DNA from: Parasphingorhabdus cellanae
GTDB lineage: Bacteria > Pseudomonadota > Alphaproteobacteria > Sphingomonadales > Sphingomonadaceae
Assembly (NCBI RefSeq): GCF_017498565.1
Contig: NZ_CP071794.1
Coordinates: 3,400,001 to 3,464,000 of the forward strand
Direction of reading: 5' to 3'
DNA length: 64,000 nucleotides
Shown: positions 17,702 to 25,581 of the stretch, one piece after another
Numbering within the stretch: position 1 is the stretch's first letter
Layout of the letters: every line of letters begins with the position of its first letter
Notes under the pieces: generated by a model
Seen by the model: the letters and a program-made list of their open reading frames with translations, nothing else
Databases searched by the model: none
What the model was told of the DNA's origin: nothing
Translations under genes and position numbers: made by a program

Positions 17702-18568
17702 ATGAGCCTGAAATTATTTATCGCACTTGTTGTGACAGTGCTCATCGGCGGTTTGGTTGCTCTGGCCGGTAGTCAAGGCGGCGTCACTTTTGGTGCGATG
17801 CCGGTATTTTTGATCTGCGGGATCATGGCCTTTGGCATTAACTGGCTGGCGTTCATTCCGGCCAATGCCGCGAAGACCGAAAAATATTATGATCTGACGG
17901 GCTCGTTTACCTATCTATCGCTGATGATCATCGCTGGCTTGCTGTCTGCGCCGCTGGATGCTCGTTCGAGCATTATTGCCCTGATGGTTGTCATTTGGGC
18001 CGTTAGACTGGGATCGTTCCTGTTCCTGCGTATTCGCGATGACGGCGGTGACCAGCGATTTGATGAAATCAAAAAATCGCCCGCGCGCTTCTTTCTGACC
18101 TGGACCCTGCAAGGCATATGGGTCCTGCTGACCGCGGCAAGCGCCTTGGTCATCATCACCAACAGCACGCGGCTACCGCTCGACATATTTGCATATGTCG
18201 GTATCGCGCTGTGGGTCATAGGCTTTGCGATTGAGGTCATATCCGACAAGCAAAAAAGGGAGTTTCGCAAATCGCCTGAGAATAAAGGGCGCTTTATTTC
18301 CTCCGGCCTGTGGGCATGGTCTCGACACCCGAATTATTTTGGAGAGATATTGCTATGGTTCGGTGTCACGGTCGTATCTTTACCGGTGCTGACCGGCTGG
18401 CAATGGGTGACGATCATCTCGCCGATATTTGTCGCTTTCCTGATCATTCGCATCAGCGGTATTCCCAAGCTGGAGGCGAATGCAAAAAAGAAATGGGGCG
18501 ACGAAAAAGCATATCAGGAATATGTGGATTCCGTGCCGCTGCTAATTCCCAAACCGCCGAAGGGTTGA
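17702..18568 (+). CDS. DUF1295 family membrane protein (steroid 5-alpha-reductase/isoprenylcysteine methyltransferase-like)
   Basis: 288 residues from ATG 17702, with AGGAG nine bases upstream. There are about six to seven hydrophobic helices. The family signature is in the C-terminal half: GLWAWSRHPNYFGEILLWFG near residue 208, the SAM- or NADPH-binding part of DUF1295/ICMT-like proteins, preceded by RFDEIKKSPARFF. Plausible activities are lipid methylation or reduction of an enone lipid; the neighbouring SCP2-like thiolase would be consistent with steroid-like substrates. The exact reaction is unknown. Confidence 0.88.
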   Translation: MSLKLFIALVVTVLIGGLVALAGSQGGVTFGAMPVFLICGIMAFGINWLAFIPANAAKTEKYYDLTGSFTYLSLMIIAGLLSAPLDARSSIIALMVVIWAVRLGSFLFLRIRDDGGDQRFDEIKKSPARFFLTWTLQGIWVLLTAASALVIITNSTRLPLDIFAYVGIALWVIGFAIEVISDKQKREFRKSPENKGRFISSGLWAWSRHPNYFGEILLWFGVTVVSLPVLTGWQWVTIISPIFVAFLIIRISGIPKLEANAKKKWGDEKAYQEYVDSVPLLIPKPPKG

Positions 18569-18618
18569 ACCGCATCCACTTGGCAAATTGCGTGAGATGT
18601 TGTTGTTGGGAAGAGTGA

Positions 18619-21420
18619 TTAGAACTGGACCAGTGCGACCCAATCCTTACCTCTCAATTGGGTAGGCGCAGTTAGTTTAAGCTCACCGCCAGCAATCATG
18701 GTTTTGCTTTTGCCCTGAAATACGTTTCCTGAAACGGGGTCATGGTAGGAAACGGCATAGCTTGCTGCTTCTTCGCCCGTGTCAACAATAGCCGTTCCGC
18801 CATCCGGTAAGTATAGCGCGTAAATCTGGTTCGCCTTTCCGAGGCAATAGACATCCTTCCTGTCCACCATTCCGTTGCAGGGCTGCATGTCCCAATAGGG
18901 CAGATGGTCGCGGAAGAAATCGAGTGCGACGGCGGTCTGCTTCCACAGGCTTTCGCGCAAACGCCAATCTTCGGACGAGAGATCATTGGCTGGATATTTT
19001 GCACCGAAATACCATTCGACACCGGCCCCGCCGCCGAGCAAATGACCCCATAGTGCATGGCGGCGCAGGCTTTGATGATTGGTCGGATCAAGGGAGTCAG
19101 GTAGCGCGCCGGTATCCCATTTGCCGATTTCATCCATGGTGATCAACCACTCACGCCCCTCTGCCGCTGCCAGAGAGCGCCACTTCTGCATCTCTGCGTT
19201 GACCATAGTCCGCTCGGACACCTGAAATGACAGGCCGTCCAGTCCCGGTTCACCGAGCAACGGCCCGGCAATTGCGTCCTTATCCGCCGCCTCGCTATGC
19301 GTATGTAGCAGCACCGGATGCTGATAGGGATCGGCGGACTTTAAATAGCGGATCATCTGTCGCCGCTGATCATCATTCTGCCCCTCGGGCCGCCAATGGA
19401 CCGGGCCATTTTCTTCCCCGAGATTCCAGACCAGCGCGTTGTGATGGCCAAAGCGCGCAATTAGTTCTGCAAGATAGAGCTTGCGCTCGACCCCAGTGTC
19501 CCCGCCATCGAGCATCAGTTCATTTTCTGTTTCTTGGGTCACCAGGTGCAGCAATATACCCTTGGCCTGCATATGATCGAAGACGATCTCCCACTGATCA
19601 AATTTGCTCGCATCAAAACGGGTAAAGTCGTTTGGATCGCGGTAGGGCCACACATCCTTGCCATCACCCAATATGTTGAGGGTCAGGAAATAGGCCGCGT
19701 TCATTCGCTGGTCGGCGAGATAGTTGATAGCCCCGATAAGCGCCTTGCCCTTACCACCGCGCCAGCTTGGGTCGCCGGGCTGCCAATCCTTGCGGTGCGG
19801 TGCGAAAGTGTGAATGCCGCCGCCCGCATCTGATTCCCCGTCGCGGGCATTGTCGGCCATGCGATAGGTATCGTCAAAATCTGTATAGCCGAGCAGGTTT
19901 TCGGGGCTGTTGGTACCGCCTTTGATCCAATATTCTCCAGACTGTGCGAAGCGAAAATAGCCGGTATCAGCAACCAGCAAGCCGCGATCGGCATTACGGA
20001 AATCTGGCGCGGCTTTGTCAGACGGGGTAACCATAAAACTACCGCTGCTATTGGTCAGCGCAATAGTTTCCCCTGCGGATGGATCGCGATTAATCGCAAG
20101 ATTTTTGCCCTTGGCCAGCCGTGCCTGCCATTGCCATTCACCGAGTTCATCGGGACTGAAGCGCACTTTCCAGATATTTCCACTTTCTGCGCCAGTTTCT
20201 GCAGCATTGCCGTCGGCCGCGTAGAAACCACGCACGACACGGCTTTTGCCTCCATGAGTGAAAGTGACGGTCAGGCGATAGTCGGTAAAGGGATTATCCG
20301 CTGATGTTTCCGATGTTTCGGGACCGGCGAAGGATAGCTGAAATTTATGCCATTGCATGACCGCTGGCTGCGCCTGTTTCGTGACCGCAATTCGGGGTGA
20401 CTGGTTGAGTGTGGGTGACAGCCGTAATCGTTCAAGGCTGGTTAGCTCAGGTTCGCCGCCCCTATTGCCGGAACCGGAAGCGGTGTAAATGTGGTCACCG
20501 ATGGCCGCAAAGCCCGAACCATGGCGTCCGCGATTGAGGGACGGCCATGCGCGCCATTGACCGGTCACGGGGTCAAAGGCCTGCACCTCATCATGCGCCT
20601 CCTCTTGTGAGCCGCTCTCACCGCCGCCGATGATGATTTGACCATTCCACGACAGCGCCATATTGCCAGCTCTTTCGGTCGGAATGGCGCGGCGTGTATG
20701 CATCGGCGCCCATGTGCCAGCGGCAAAATCATACACATCGCCAATGGATATGGTCTGTTCAAAACCGAGCTTCTTTGCATGCTCGGTACGCCGACCGGCA
20801 AAGGCATACAGCTTGCCATCCGATACCACCGCCTGAAAATGATCACGCGCTTGCGGCGCGTCTGGCAAAACGCGCCACTGACCCGTTGCCGGATCAAATT
20901 CGTCAAGCCATGGCACATAGCCGTCCATATGCCCGTTGGTAATCCCGCCAATCATGTAGAATTTATTATCATGAACGGCGACGCCGGCTCCGCCCCGGCG
21001 GCGCGCAGGCGGGATCGTTGGACCATATTCAAACCGGTCCTGTTCGGGATAGTAGAGCATGACCCGATCAAGCGGTGTTTCGTTCGGCCAACCACCGGTC
21101 ATCGCACCCATGATATAGATCGCGTCATCATAAACGACCGCCTGAAAATGATGGATTTCGAGCGGCGGTACAGACTTTGCGGTCCAGCGATTGGTAACAG
21201 GATCATAGACATCAACCGGATTAATCCGCCGCCCGCCGATCAGGTAGAGCTTGTTCTTATAGGCAATTAATGCCGCTTCATGACGAGCGGTCGGAGTGCC
21301 CCGCGCTAAAACAGTCTGCCATCCTTTGGTGTCTATTCCATCTTCCACGCTGACACAGTTCGACAACAGGGCCGCACACAGGATGAGGATCGCCGTCCGA
21401 ACATTAGCTGACGTTGTCAT
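18619..21420 (-). CDS. Lipoprotein with Kelch repeats, DUF5060 and glycosidase-like (DUF4038-type) barrel
   Basis: 933 residues. The signal ends in a lipobox LLSNC (Cys22), so it is probably membrane-anchored. Residues about 35-340 form a Kelch beta-propeller (repeats such as KLYLIGGRRINPVDVYDP and NKFYMIGGITNG). A DUF5060 immunoglobulin-like domain follows at about 355-460 (WHKFQLSF, YAADGN, WKVRFSPDELGEWQW). The rest is a TIM-barrel-like part with GGTNSPENLLGYTDFDDTY, LVWNLGEENGPVHW and TMDEIGKWDTG, resembling apiosidase/DUF4038 glycosidases. The C-terminal sandwich resembles the putative collagen-binding domain. Likely periplasmic or surface glycan hydrolysis; substrate unknown. It is divergent from the lactonase gene at 21544. 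Confidence 0.85.
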   Translation of the reverse strand: MTTSANVRTAILILCAALLSNCVSVEDGIDTKGWQTVLARGTPTARHEAALIAYKNKLYLIGGRRINPVDVYDPVTNRWTAKSVPPLEIHHFQAVVYDDAIYIMGAMTGGWPNETPLDRVMLYYPEQDRFEYGPTIPPARRRGGAGVAVHDNKFYMIGGITNGHMDGYVPWLDEFDPATGQWRVLPDAPQARDHFQAVVSDGKLYAFAGRRTEHAKKLGFEQTISIGDVYDFAAGTWAPMHTRRAIPTERAGNMALSWNGQIIIGGGESGSQEEAHDEVQAFDPVTGQWRAWPSLNRGRHGSGFAAIGDHIYTASGSGNRGGEPELTSLERLRLSPTLNQSPRIAVTKQAQPAVMQWHKFQLSFAGPETSETSADNPFTDYRLTVTFTHGGKSRVVRGFYAADGNAAETGAESGNIWKVRFSPDELGEWQWQARLAKGKNLAINRDPSAGETIALTNSSGSFMVTPSDKAAPDFRNADRGLLVADTGYFRFAQSGEYWIKGGTNSPENLLGYTDFDDTYRMADNARDGESDAGGGIHTFAPHRKDWQPGDPSWRGGKGKALIGAINYLADQRMNAAYFLTLNILGDGKDVWPYRDPNDFTRFDASKFDQWEIVFDHMQAKGILLHLVTQETENELMLDGGDTGVERKLYLAELIARFGHHNALVWNLGEENGPVHWRPEGQNDDQRRQMIRYLKSADPYQHPVLLHTHSEAADKDAIAGPLLGEPGLDGLSFQVSERTMVNAEMQKWRSLAAAEGREWLITMDEIGKWDTGALPDSLDPTNHQSLRRHALWGHLLGGGAGVEWYFGAKYPANDLSSEDWRLRESLWKQTAVALDFFRDHLPYWDMQPCNGMVDRKDVYCLGKANQIYALYLPDGGTAIVDTGEEAASYAVSYHDPVSGNVFQGKSKTMIAGGELKLTAPTQLRGKDWVALVQF

Positions 21421-21543
21421 TAGATTCCCTCACCGATATTTGCACATTTTGCGTTCATTCACTACCATGTTGCCAGCCTTTCTTCAGCCGCTTATAGTCA
21501 ATATTTACAACGTTGTCATCTGGTCGAGCTAAACGGAGGTAAA

Positions 21544-22581
21544 ATGATCAACGGTTTGGAAGTGCAACGCAGGACAGTCTTGGCCGCAATCGCCGCAACG
21601 GCGCTTTCCGCCTGTGCAGACAAAGTGACGGGTAAAGCGATAGAACAGGAAAGACGCCCGCTGTTCGGCAAAGTGGAACGGCTTGATGCGGCGCTTGACG
21701 AGGTGATCGACAGCAGCGCTCAATTGGAACAGCTGGCCGATGGATTCGCTTGGTCCGAGGGACCGGCCTGGGACCGCCAGCGCGATCGGCTCTATTTTTC
21801 TGACGTCCCGCAAAATACCGCCTTTGTCTGGTCTGAAAAAGACGGGTTGGGAATATTTCGAAAACCCTCGGGGCTGGCCGAAGGTGATGGGACCAACGGC
21901 CTGTTAATGGCGCGTGATGGCCGGCTTTTGACGGCTAATCATGGCAAACGGGCGATCACAGCTTTCGATTTGGAATCTGGTGATGACACAATTCTTGCAG
22001 ACAGATTTGAAGGTAAGAAATTCAACAGCCCCAATGATCTGGTCGAGGCCAAGGATGGCACCATCTATTTTACCGATCCGCCTTATGGTCTGAAAGGTGG
22101 GGATGAATCGCCGCTGAAAGAACAGCCGGTCAACGGCGTCTATCGGCGCGGGCCAGAGGGCGGCCTGTCTCTGATCGATGGCAGCTTAACCAGGCCAAAT
22201 GGCATTGCCCTGTCACCGGACGAACGCACGCTCTATGTCGCGCAATCGGATCGCGATAAACAGCTTTTGAAAAGCTATGCACTTGGCGCAGATGGGACGA
22301 TTATGGATAACGGGCTGTTCTTTGATGCACAGCCGTTAGCGGCCCCGGACGCGCCAGGCCTGCCCGATGGAATGTGCGTAGCGCAGACCGGACATATTTT
22401 TGCAACTGGCCCAGGCGGGGTGCTGATCTTGTCATCAACCGGAAAATTGCTCGGCCGGATACTCGCAGAAAAAGCGACAGCCAACTGTGCCTTTGGCAAT
22501 GACGGTGATATGCTTTATCTGACATCAAGCAATCGATTGGCACGGATACCGCTTAAAGTTAAGGGCCTCGGTTTTCGTTAA
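21544..22581 (+). CDS. SMP-30/gluconolactonase/LRE family lipoprotein
   Basis: 345 residues with GGAGG five bases before the ATG. The signal combines a twin arginine (Arg9-Arg10) and a lipobox LSAC (Cys24), suggesting a Tat-exported lipoprotein. The beta-propeller motifs of the family are present: FAWSEGPAWDRQRDRLYFSD, KFNSPNDLVEAKDG, YFTDPPYGL, GSLTRPNGIALSPDE and PDGMCV. These enzymes use divalent metal to hydrolyse sugar lactones. It shares a 123-base divergent promoter region with the glycosidase-like lipoprotein, suggesting joint handling of an oligosaccharide outside the cytoplasm. Confidence 0.9.
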   Translation: MINGLEVQRRTVLAAIAATALSACADKVTGKAIEQERRPLFGKVERLDAALDEVIDSSAQLEQLADGFAWSEGPAWDRQRDRLYFSDVPQNTAFVWSEKDGLGIFRKPSGLAEGDGTNGLLMARDGRLLTANHGKRAITAFDLESGDDTILADRFEGKKFNSPNDLVEAKDGTIYFTDPPYGLKGGDESPLKEQPVNGVYRRGPEGGLSLIDGSLTRPNGIALSPDERTLYVAQSDRDKQLLKSYALGADGTIMDNGLFFDAQPLAAPDAPGLPDGMCVAQTGHIFATGPGGVLILSSTGKLLGRILAEKATANCAFGNDGDMLYLTSSNRLARIPLKVKGLGFR

Positions 22582-22794
22582 TCTGGGGGCAGGGTTTAGT
22601 GGCTCTGACATTCCGTTTGGAATTTTGACAATTTCTCTGTCCTACAAGCGCGTTTTGGTGCAAACATGGGCTATGCCTGCTCCACGTTCTTTTGAAGGCC
22701 ATACTCAGTTCATCGACATGAGGCATCGGTTCAACAGAATTTCAACCCTGTTTTGCGTATTAAATGTATAATTTCTGCCGGGAGCTTTGCCGTA

Positions 22795-23484
22795 ATGATT
22801 GACCTCTATTTTGCGCCCACTCCCAATGGCTGGAAGATTAGCGTGATGCTGGAGGAATGCGGGCTCGATTATCAGGTCAAGTGGGTCAATATCGGGGCAG
22901 GGGAGCAGTTTGAGCCGGATTTTCTGGCGATCAGTCCGAATAACCGCATCCCGGCCATTGTCGATCATGACCCGATCGAAGGCGATGAACCGATCAGCGT
23001 TTTCGAAACCGGAGCGATCCTGCTCTATCTGGCGAACAAGGCAGAGCAATTCCTGCCGCATGATTTGCCTGGTCAGATCGCGGCGACGGAATGGCTGATG
23101 TGGCAAATGGGCGGGCTGGGGCCGATGATGGGGCAGCATGGCCATTTCAAACTCTACGCGCCGGAGCGGATTAGCTATGCCACCGAGCGCTATCGTGGCG
23201 AAGTGCTGCGGCTATTTGGAGTGATGGACCGGCGGCTGGCGGAGCATGATTATCTCGCCGGCAAGGATTACAGCATTGCCGACATGGCCTGTTTCCCGTG
23301 GGTGCAGACCTACAAGCGGCAGGAAATTGATCTGGCGGATTTTGCCAACGTGAAGCGCTGGTATGAGGAGTTGAAGCAGCGCGAGGGATTGCGGCGCGGC
23401 ATGGCGCTGGGCCGCGACAAGATTAATCGCAACCCGCAGGATGATGCCGAAGTGCGTAAAACACTGTTCGGGATAAAGGAATGA
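22795..23484 (+). CDS. Glutathione S-transferase family protein
   Basis: 229 residues from ATG 22795. The thioredoxin-like N-domain (MIDLYFAPTPNGWKISVMLEE, then PNNRIPAIVDHDP with the cis-Pro and SVFETGAILLYLA) and the all-helical C-domain (DYSIADMACFPWV) match the YfcG/YghU-like GST branch, whose members may act as disulfide reductases rather than conjugating enzymes. It is cytoplasmic. A palindromic-repeat pair separates it from the next gene, encoding another glutathione-dependent protein fold. Confidence 0.92.
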   Translation: MIDLYFAPTPNGWKISVMLEECGLDYQVKWVNIGAGEQFEPDFLAISPNNRIPAIVDHDPIEGDEPISVFETGAILLYLANKAEQFLPHDLPGQIAATEWLMWQMGGLGPMMGQHGHFKLYAPERISYATERYRGEVLRLFGVMDRRLAEHDYLAGKDYSIADMACFPWVQTYKRQEIDLADFANVKRWYEELKQREGLRRGMALGRDKINRNPQDDAEVRKTLFGIKE

Positions 23485-23496
23485 TTTCAGGGCTTT

Positions 23497-23572
23497 GTGC
23501 TCCGCACTTGATGCGAGCCCAGGGTAAACGGGCGTGACAGCCATCCTAGGCTCCGCATCAAGTGCGGAGCAC
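23497..23572. repeat. REP-like inverted pair, family 2
   Basis: Unit one at 23497-23523 and unit two at 23545-23572 are near-perfect reverse complements. Each contains the self-complementary core GCTCCGCA-CTTGA-TGCGGAGC, and unit one lacks one G in its right arm. About 21 bases separate them. They lie between the GST gene and the isomerase gene and may act as a 3' structure or a transcription barrier. Copies of this type are common in sphingomonads (family knowledge). Confidence 0.75.
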
Positions 23573-23599
23573 GGCAGCGATAGAAAAAAGGGTGAATAT

Positions 23600-24232
23600 A
23601 TGACCGTAAGTGTAGATTTTTATTTCGATCTTTCGTCCCCGTGGACCTGTCTGGCATTTCACAATATCCAGCCCATCATCGCGGACACGGGTGCCAAAAT
23701 TATCTGGAAGCCGTTTCTGGTTGGCGGCGTCTTCAACGCGGTGAACCAAAGCGTTTATGCCGCCCGCGAAAATCCCGATAATCCGAAATTCGTGCACAGC
23801 TTTCGGGTGATGAAAGACTGGGCAGCGCTGGCCGGGATACCGATGAATTTTCCGAGCGAGCATCATCCGGTCAAGTCGGTCCACGCGATGCGGGCCTGTT
23901 GCGCGCTGGAGGAAGATCAGACCGCATTGCACAAATTCGCGACGGCGGCTTTCAATGCTTATTACACGGATCAGCGCAATCTGGACGACCCGGCGGTATT
24001 GGCGGCCATTGCCAATGAGATCGGGATGGATGGGGAGGCGCTTGTGGCGCGGACCCAGGAACAGGCCGTGAAAGACAGGCTGCGCGCCAATACCGAGGAA
24101 GCCATCGCTCGCGGTGCCTATGGGTCGCCTAGTATATTTGTGCCTTTCGGAGATGGCGAGCGGATGTATTTTGGTAATGATCAGTTGCCGTTGGTTAATC
24201 GAGCGATTAAACTACAACAGAATCGTACGTAA
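23600..24232 (+). CDS. 2-hydroxychromene-2-carboxylate isomerase (DsbA-like fold)
   Basis: 210 residues from ATG 23600. FYFDLSSPWTCLAFHNI at residues 6-22 is the family opening with the Ser that binds glutathione in HCCA isomerases. A helical insert includes PVKSVHAMRACCALEE. The C-terminal GAYGSPSIFVPFGDGERMYFGNDQL is diagnostic. HCCA isomerases act in aromatic (naphthalene-type) degradation with glutathione, but many paralogues have unknown substrates. The neighbouring GST and enoyl-CoA hydratase fit a catabolic context. Confidence 0.9.
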   Translation: MTVSVDFYFDLSSPWTCLAFHNIQPIIADTGAKIIWKPFLVGGVFNAVNQSVYAARENPDNPKFVHSFRVMKDWAALAGIPMNFPSEHHPVKSVHAMRACCALEEDQTALHKFATAAFNAYYTDQRNLDDPAVLAAIANEIGMDGEALVARTQEQAVKDRLRANTEEAIARGAYGSPSIFVPFGDGERMYFGNDQLPLVNRAIKLQQNRT

Positions 24233-24234
24233 CG

Positions 24235-24311
24235 GTCATCCCAGCGAAAGCTGGGATCTACTTTGGCCAAGCGCCGAACGATAAGGAGATCCCAGCTTTC
24301 GCTGGGATGAC
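24235..24311. repeat. REP-like inverted pair, family 3
   Basis: Unit one at 24235-24259 and unit two at 24287-24311 are exact reverse complements over 25 bases. Each unit is a hairpin (ATCCCAGC-GAAA-GCTGGGAT) with GTC/CT flanks. The right unit ends 19 bases before the enoyl-CoA hydratase start and contains an ATG that should not be taken as the start. Confidence 0.8.
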
Positions 24312-24330
24312 GAGTATGGAAGGGAAGCTC

Positions 24331-25113
24331 ATGTCAGAACGCGTCACTATCTCGGTTGAAAACCATATTGCCGATGTCCGGTTCAACCGGCCGGAAAAGA
24401 TGAATGCGCTCGACCCAGAGCAGATTGATGCGATCATTGAGGCGACGGACAAGCTCGCCGAAATGAACGATGTGCGAGCGATTGTGCTGTCTGGCAATGG
24501 CAAGGGATTTTGCGCAGGTCTGGATATGGCGAGCTTTACGCAGTCGAGCACGACCGACAGTCTAACCGACCGTAGCTATGGTAACGCGAATAAATATCAG
24601 CATGTCGTGCTGCAGTGGCGGCGACTGCCCGCGCCCGTAATCGTGGCCATTCACGGTGCCTGTGTTGGCGGCGGTCTGCAATTTGCTTCGGCGGCGGACG
24701 TGCGGATTGCGACGCCGGACTCCAAATTATCGATCATGGAAATGCGCTGGGGCCTGATCCCGGATATGGGCAGCTACTCGACCTGGCGTAGCTTTGTGCG
24801 CGATGATATTTTGCGCGAGCTGACTTACACCAATCGGATATTCTCTGGCGAGGAAGGCAAGGAACTGGGCTTTGTTTCGCATCTCGCCGATGATCCGCAT
24901 GCCAAGGCAATGGAACTGGCGGCGGAAATTGCCGGCAAGAATCCGGACGCGATCAAGGCGGCCAAGCGGTTGATGAACCAGCTGCCGGACATGAATGAAG
25001 ATGAGATCCTGATGATGGAAAGTGTCGAGCAGGACAAGGTCGGCAAGGGTCCCAATCAGAAAGAGGCGGTCATGGCCTTCATGCAGAAGCGCGCGGCCAA
25101 TTTTAACGACTAG
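24331..25113 (+). CDS. Crotonase/enoyl-CoA hydratase family protein
   Basis: 260 residues from ATG 24331 (GGAAGGGAAG upstream). It is a single crotonase domain with FCAGLDMASF as the oxyanion segment. The first catalytic glutamate position is Gln117 (GGGLQFASAADVR), while the second, Glu137, is kept in IMEMRWGLIPDMG. A subgroup of crotonases shares this GGGLQ pattern, so an isomerase or another enolate-stabilising activity is as likely as hydration. Downstream on the opposite strand is a hotdog thioesterase, three bases away. Confidence 0.9.
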   Translation: MSERVTISVENHIADVRFNRPEKMNALDPEQIDAIIEATDKLAEMNDVRAIVLSGNGKGFCAGLDMASFTQSSTTDSLTDRSYGNANKYQHVVLQWRRLPAPVIVAIHGACVGGGLQFASAADVRIATPDSKLSIMEMRWGLIPDMGSYSTWRSFVRDDILRELTYTNRIFSGEEGKELGFVSHLADDPHAKAMELAAEIAGKNPDAIKAAKRLMNQLPDMNEDEILMMESVEQDKVGKGPNQKEAVMAFMQKRAANFND

Positions 25114-25116
25114 AGC

Positions 25117-25551
25117 CTAGCCGCGCTTGACCATCTGCGCTTCGAGTACGGCCCGAAACTCCGCGTCAATTGCCTTGGCGCCTTGCGGATTGGTCAGCAC
25201 CAGTGTCGTGGTGCAGGTGGCAACGCATAGGTCGCTCTGGAACGCCGCCGACAGGATGTCCCAGGACGCATTGCCAATCCGGCCAATGCCGCTGCAAATC
25301 TCTGCATCATCGGGGAAGTGGGCTTCCCGCAGATAATTGATCTGCACCGCCGCGATCAGCCAGCGGTCTCCCTCTGCGCGGTTTTCCATACCCATGGACC
25401 GGTTGAAGCGGACCCGCCCATTTTCGAACAGATCGGCCATCGCGACATTGTTGATATGACCGAGCAGGTCCATATCACCAAAGCGCGTCTGTGTGACATT
25501 GGAAAAAGGATAGCTCGCCTTTGACAGCTGCCAGGCTTCCGGTTTGGACAT
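25117..25551 (-). CDS. Acyl-CoA thioesterase, YbgC/4HBT-like hotdog
   Basis: 144 residues forming one hotdog domain. TRFGDMDLLGHINNVAMADLFENGR at residues about 22-46 contains the Asp of the 4-hydroxybenzoyl-CoA thioesterase-type active site. The HF/LREAHFPDD and CTTTLVL strands complete the fold. It hydrolyses acyl- or aryl-CoA esters in the cytoplasm. It follows the MFS transporter gene on the same strand by 30 bases and may be cotranscribed with it. Confidence 0.9.
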   Translation of the reverse strand: MSKPEAWQLSKASYPFSNVTQTRFGDMDLLGHINNVAMADLFENGRVRFNRSMGMENRAEGDRWLIAAVQINYLREAHFPDDAEICSGIGRIGNASWDILSAAFQSDLCVATCTTTLVLTNPQGAKAIDAEFRAVLEAQMVKRG

Positions 25552-25581
25552 GCTTTGCTCTTTGACCTTGCGACTGAGGCC

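Noticed and set aside
24307..24331. Upstream ATG as start for the enoyl-CoA hydratase
   Set aside because: The ATG lies inside the palindromic repeat; ATG 24331 has a proper ribosome site and fits the family length.
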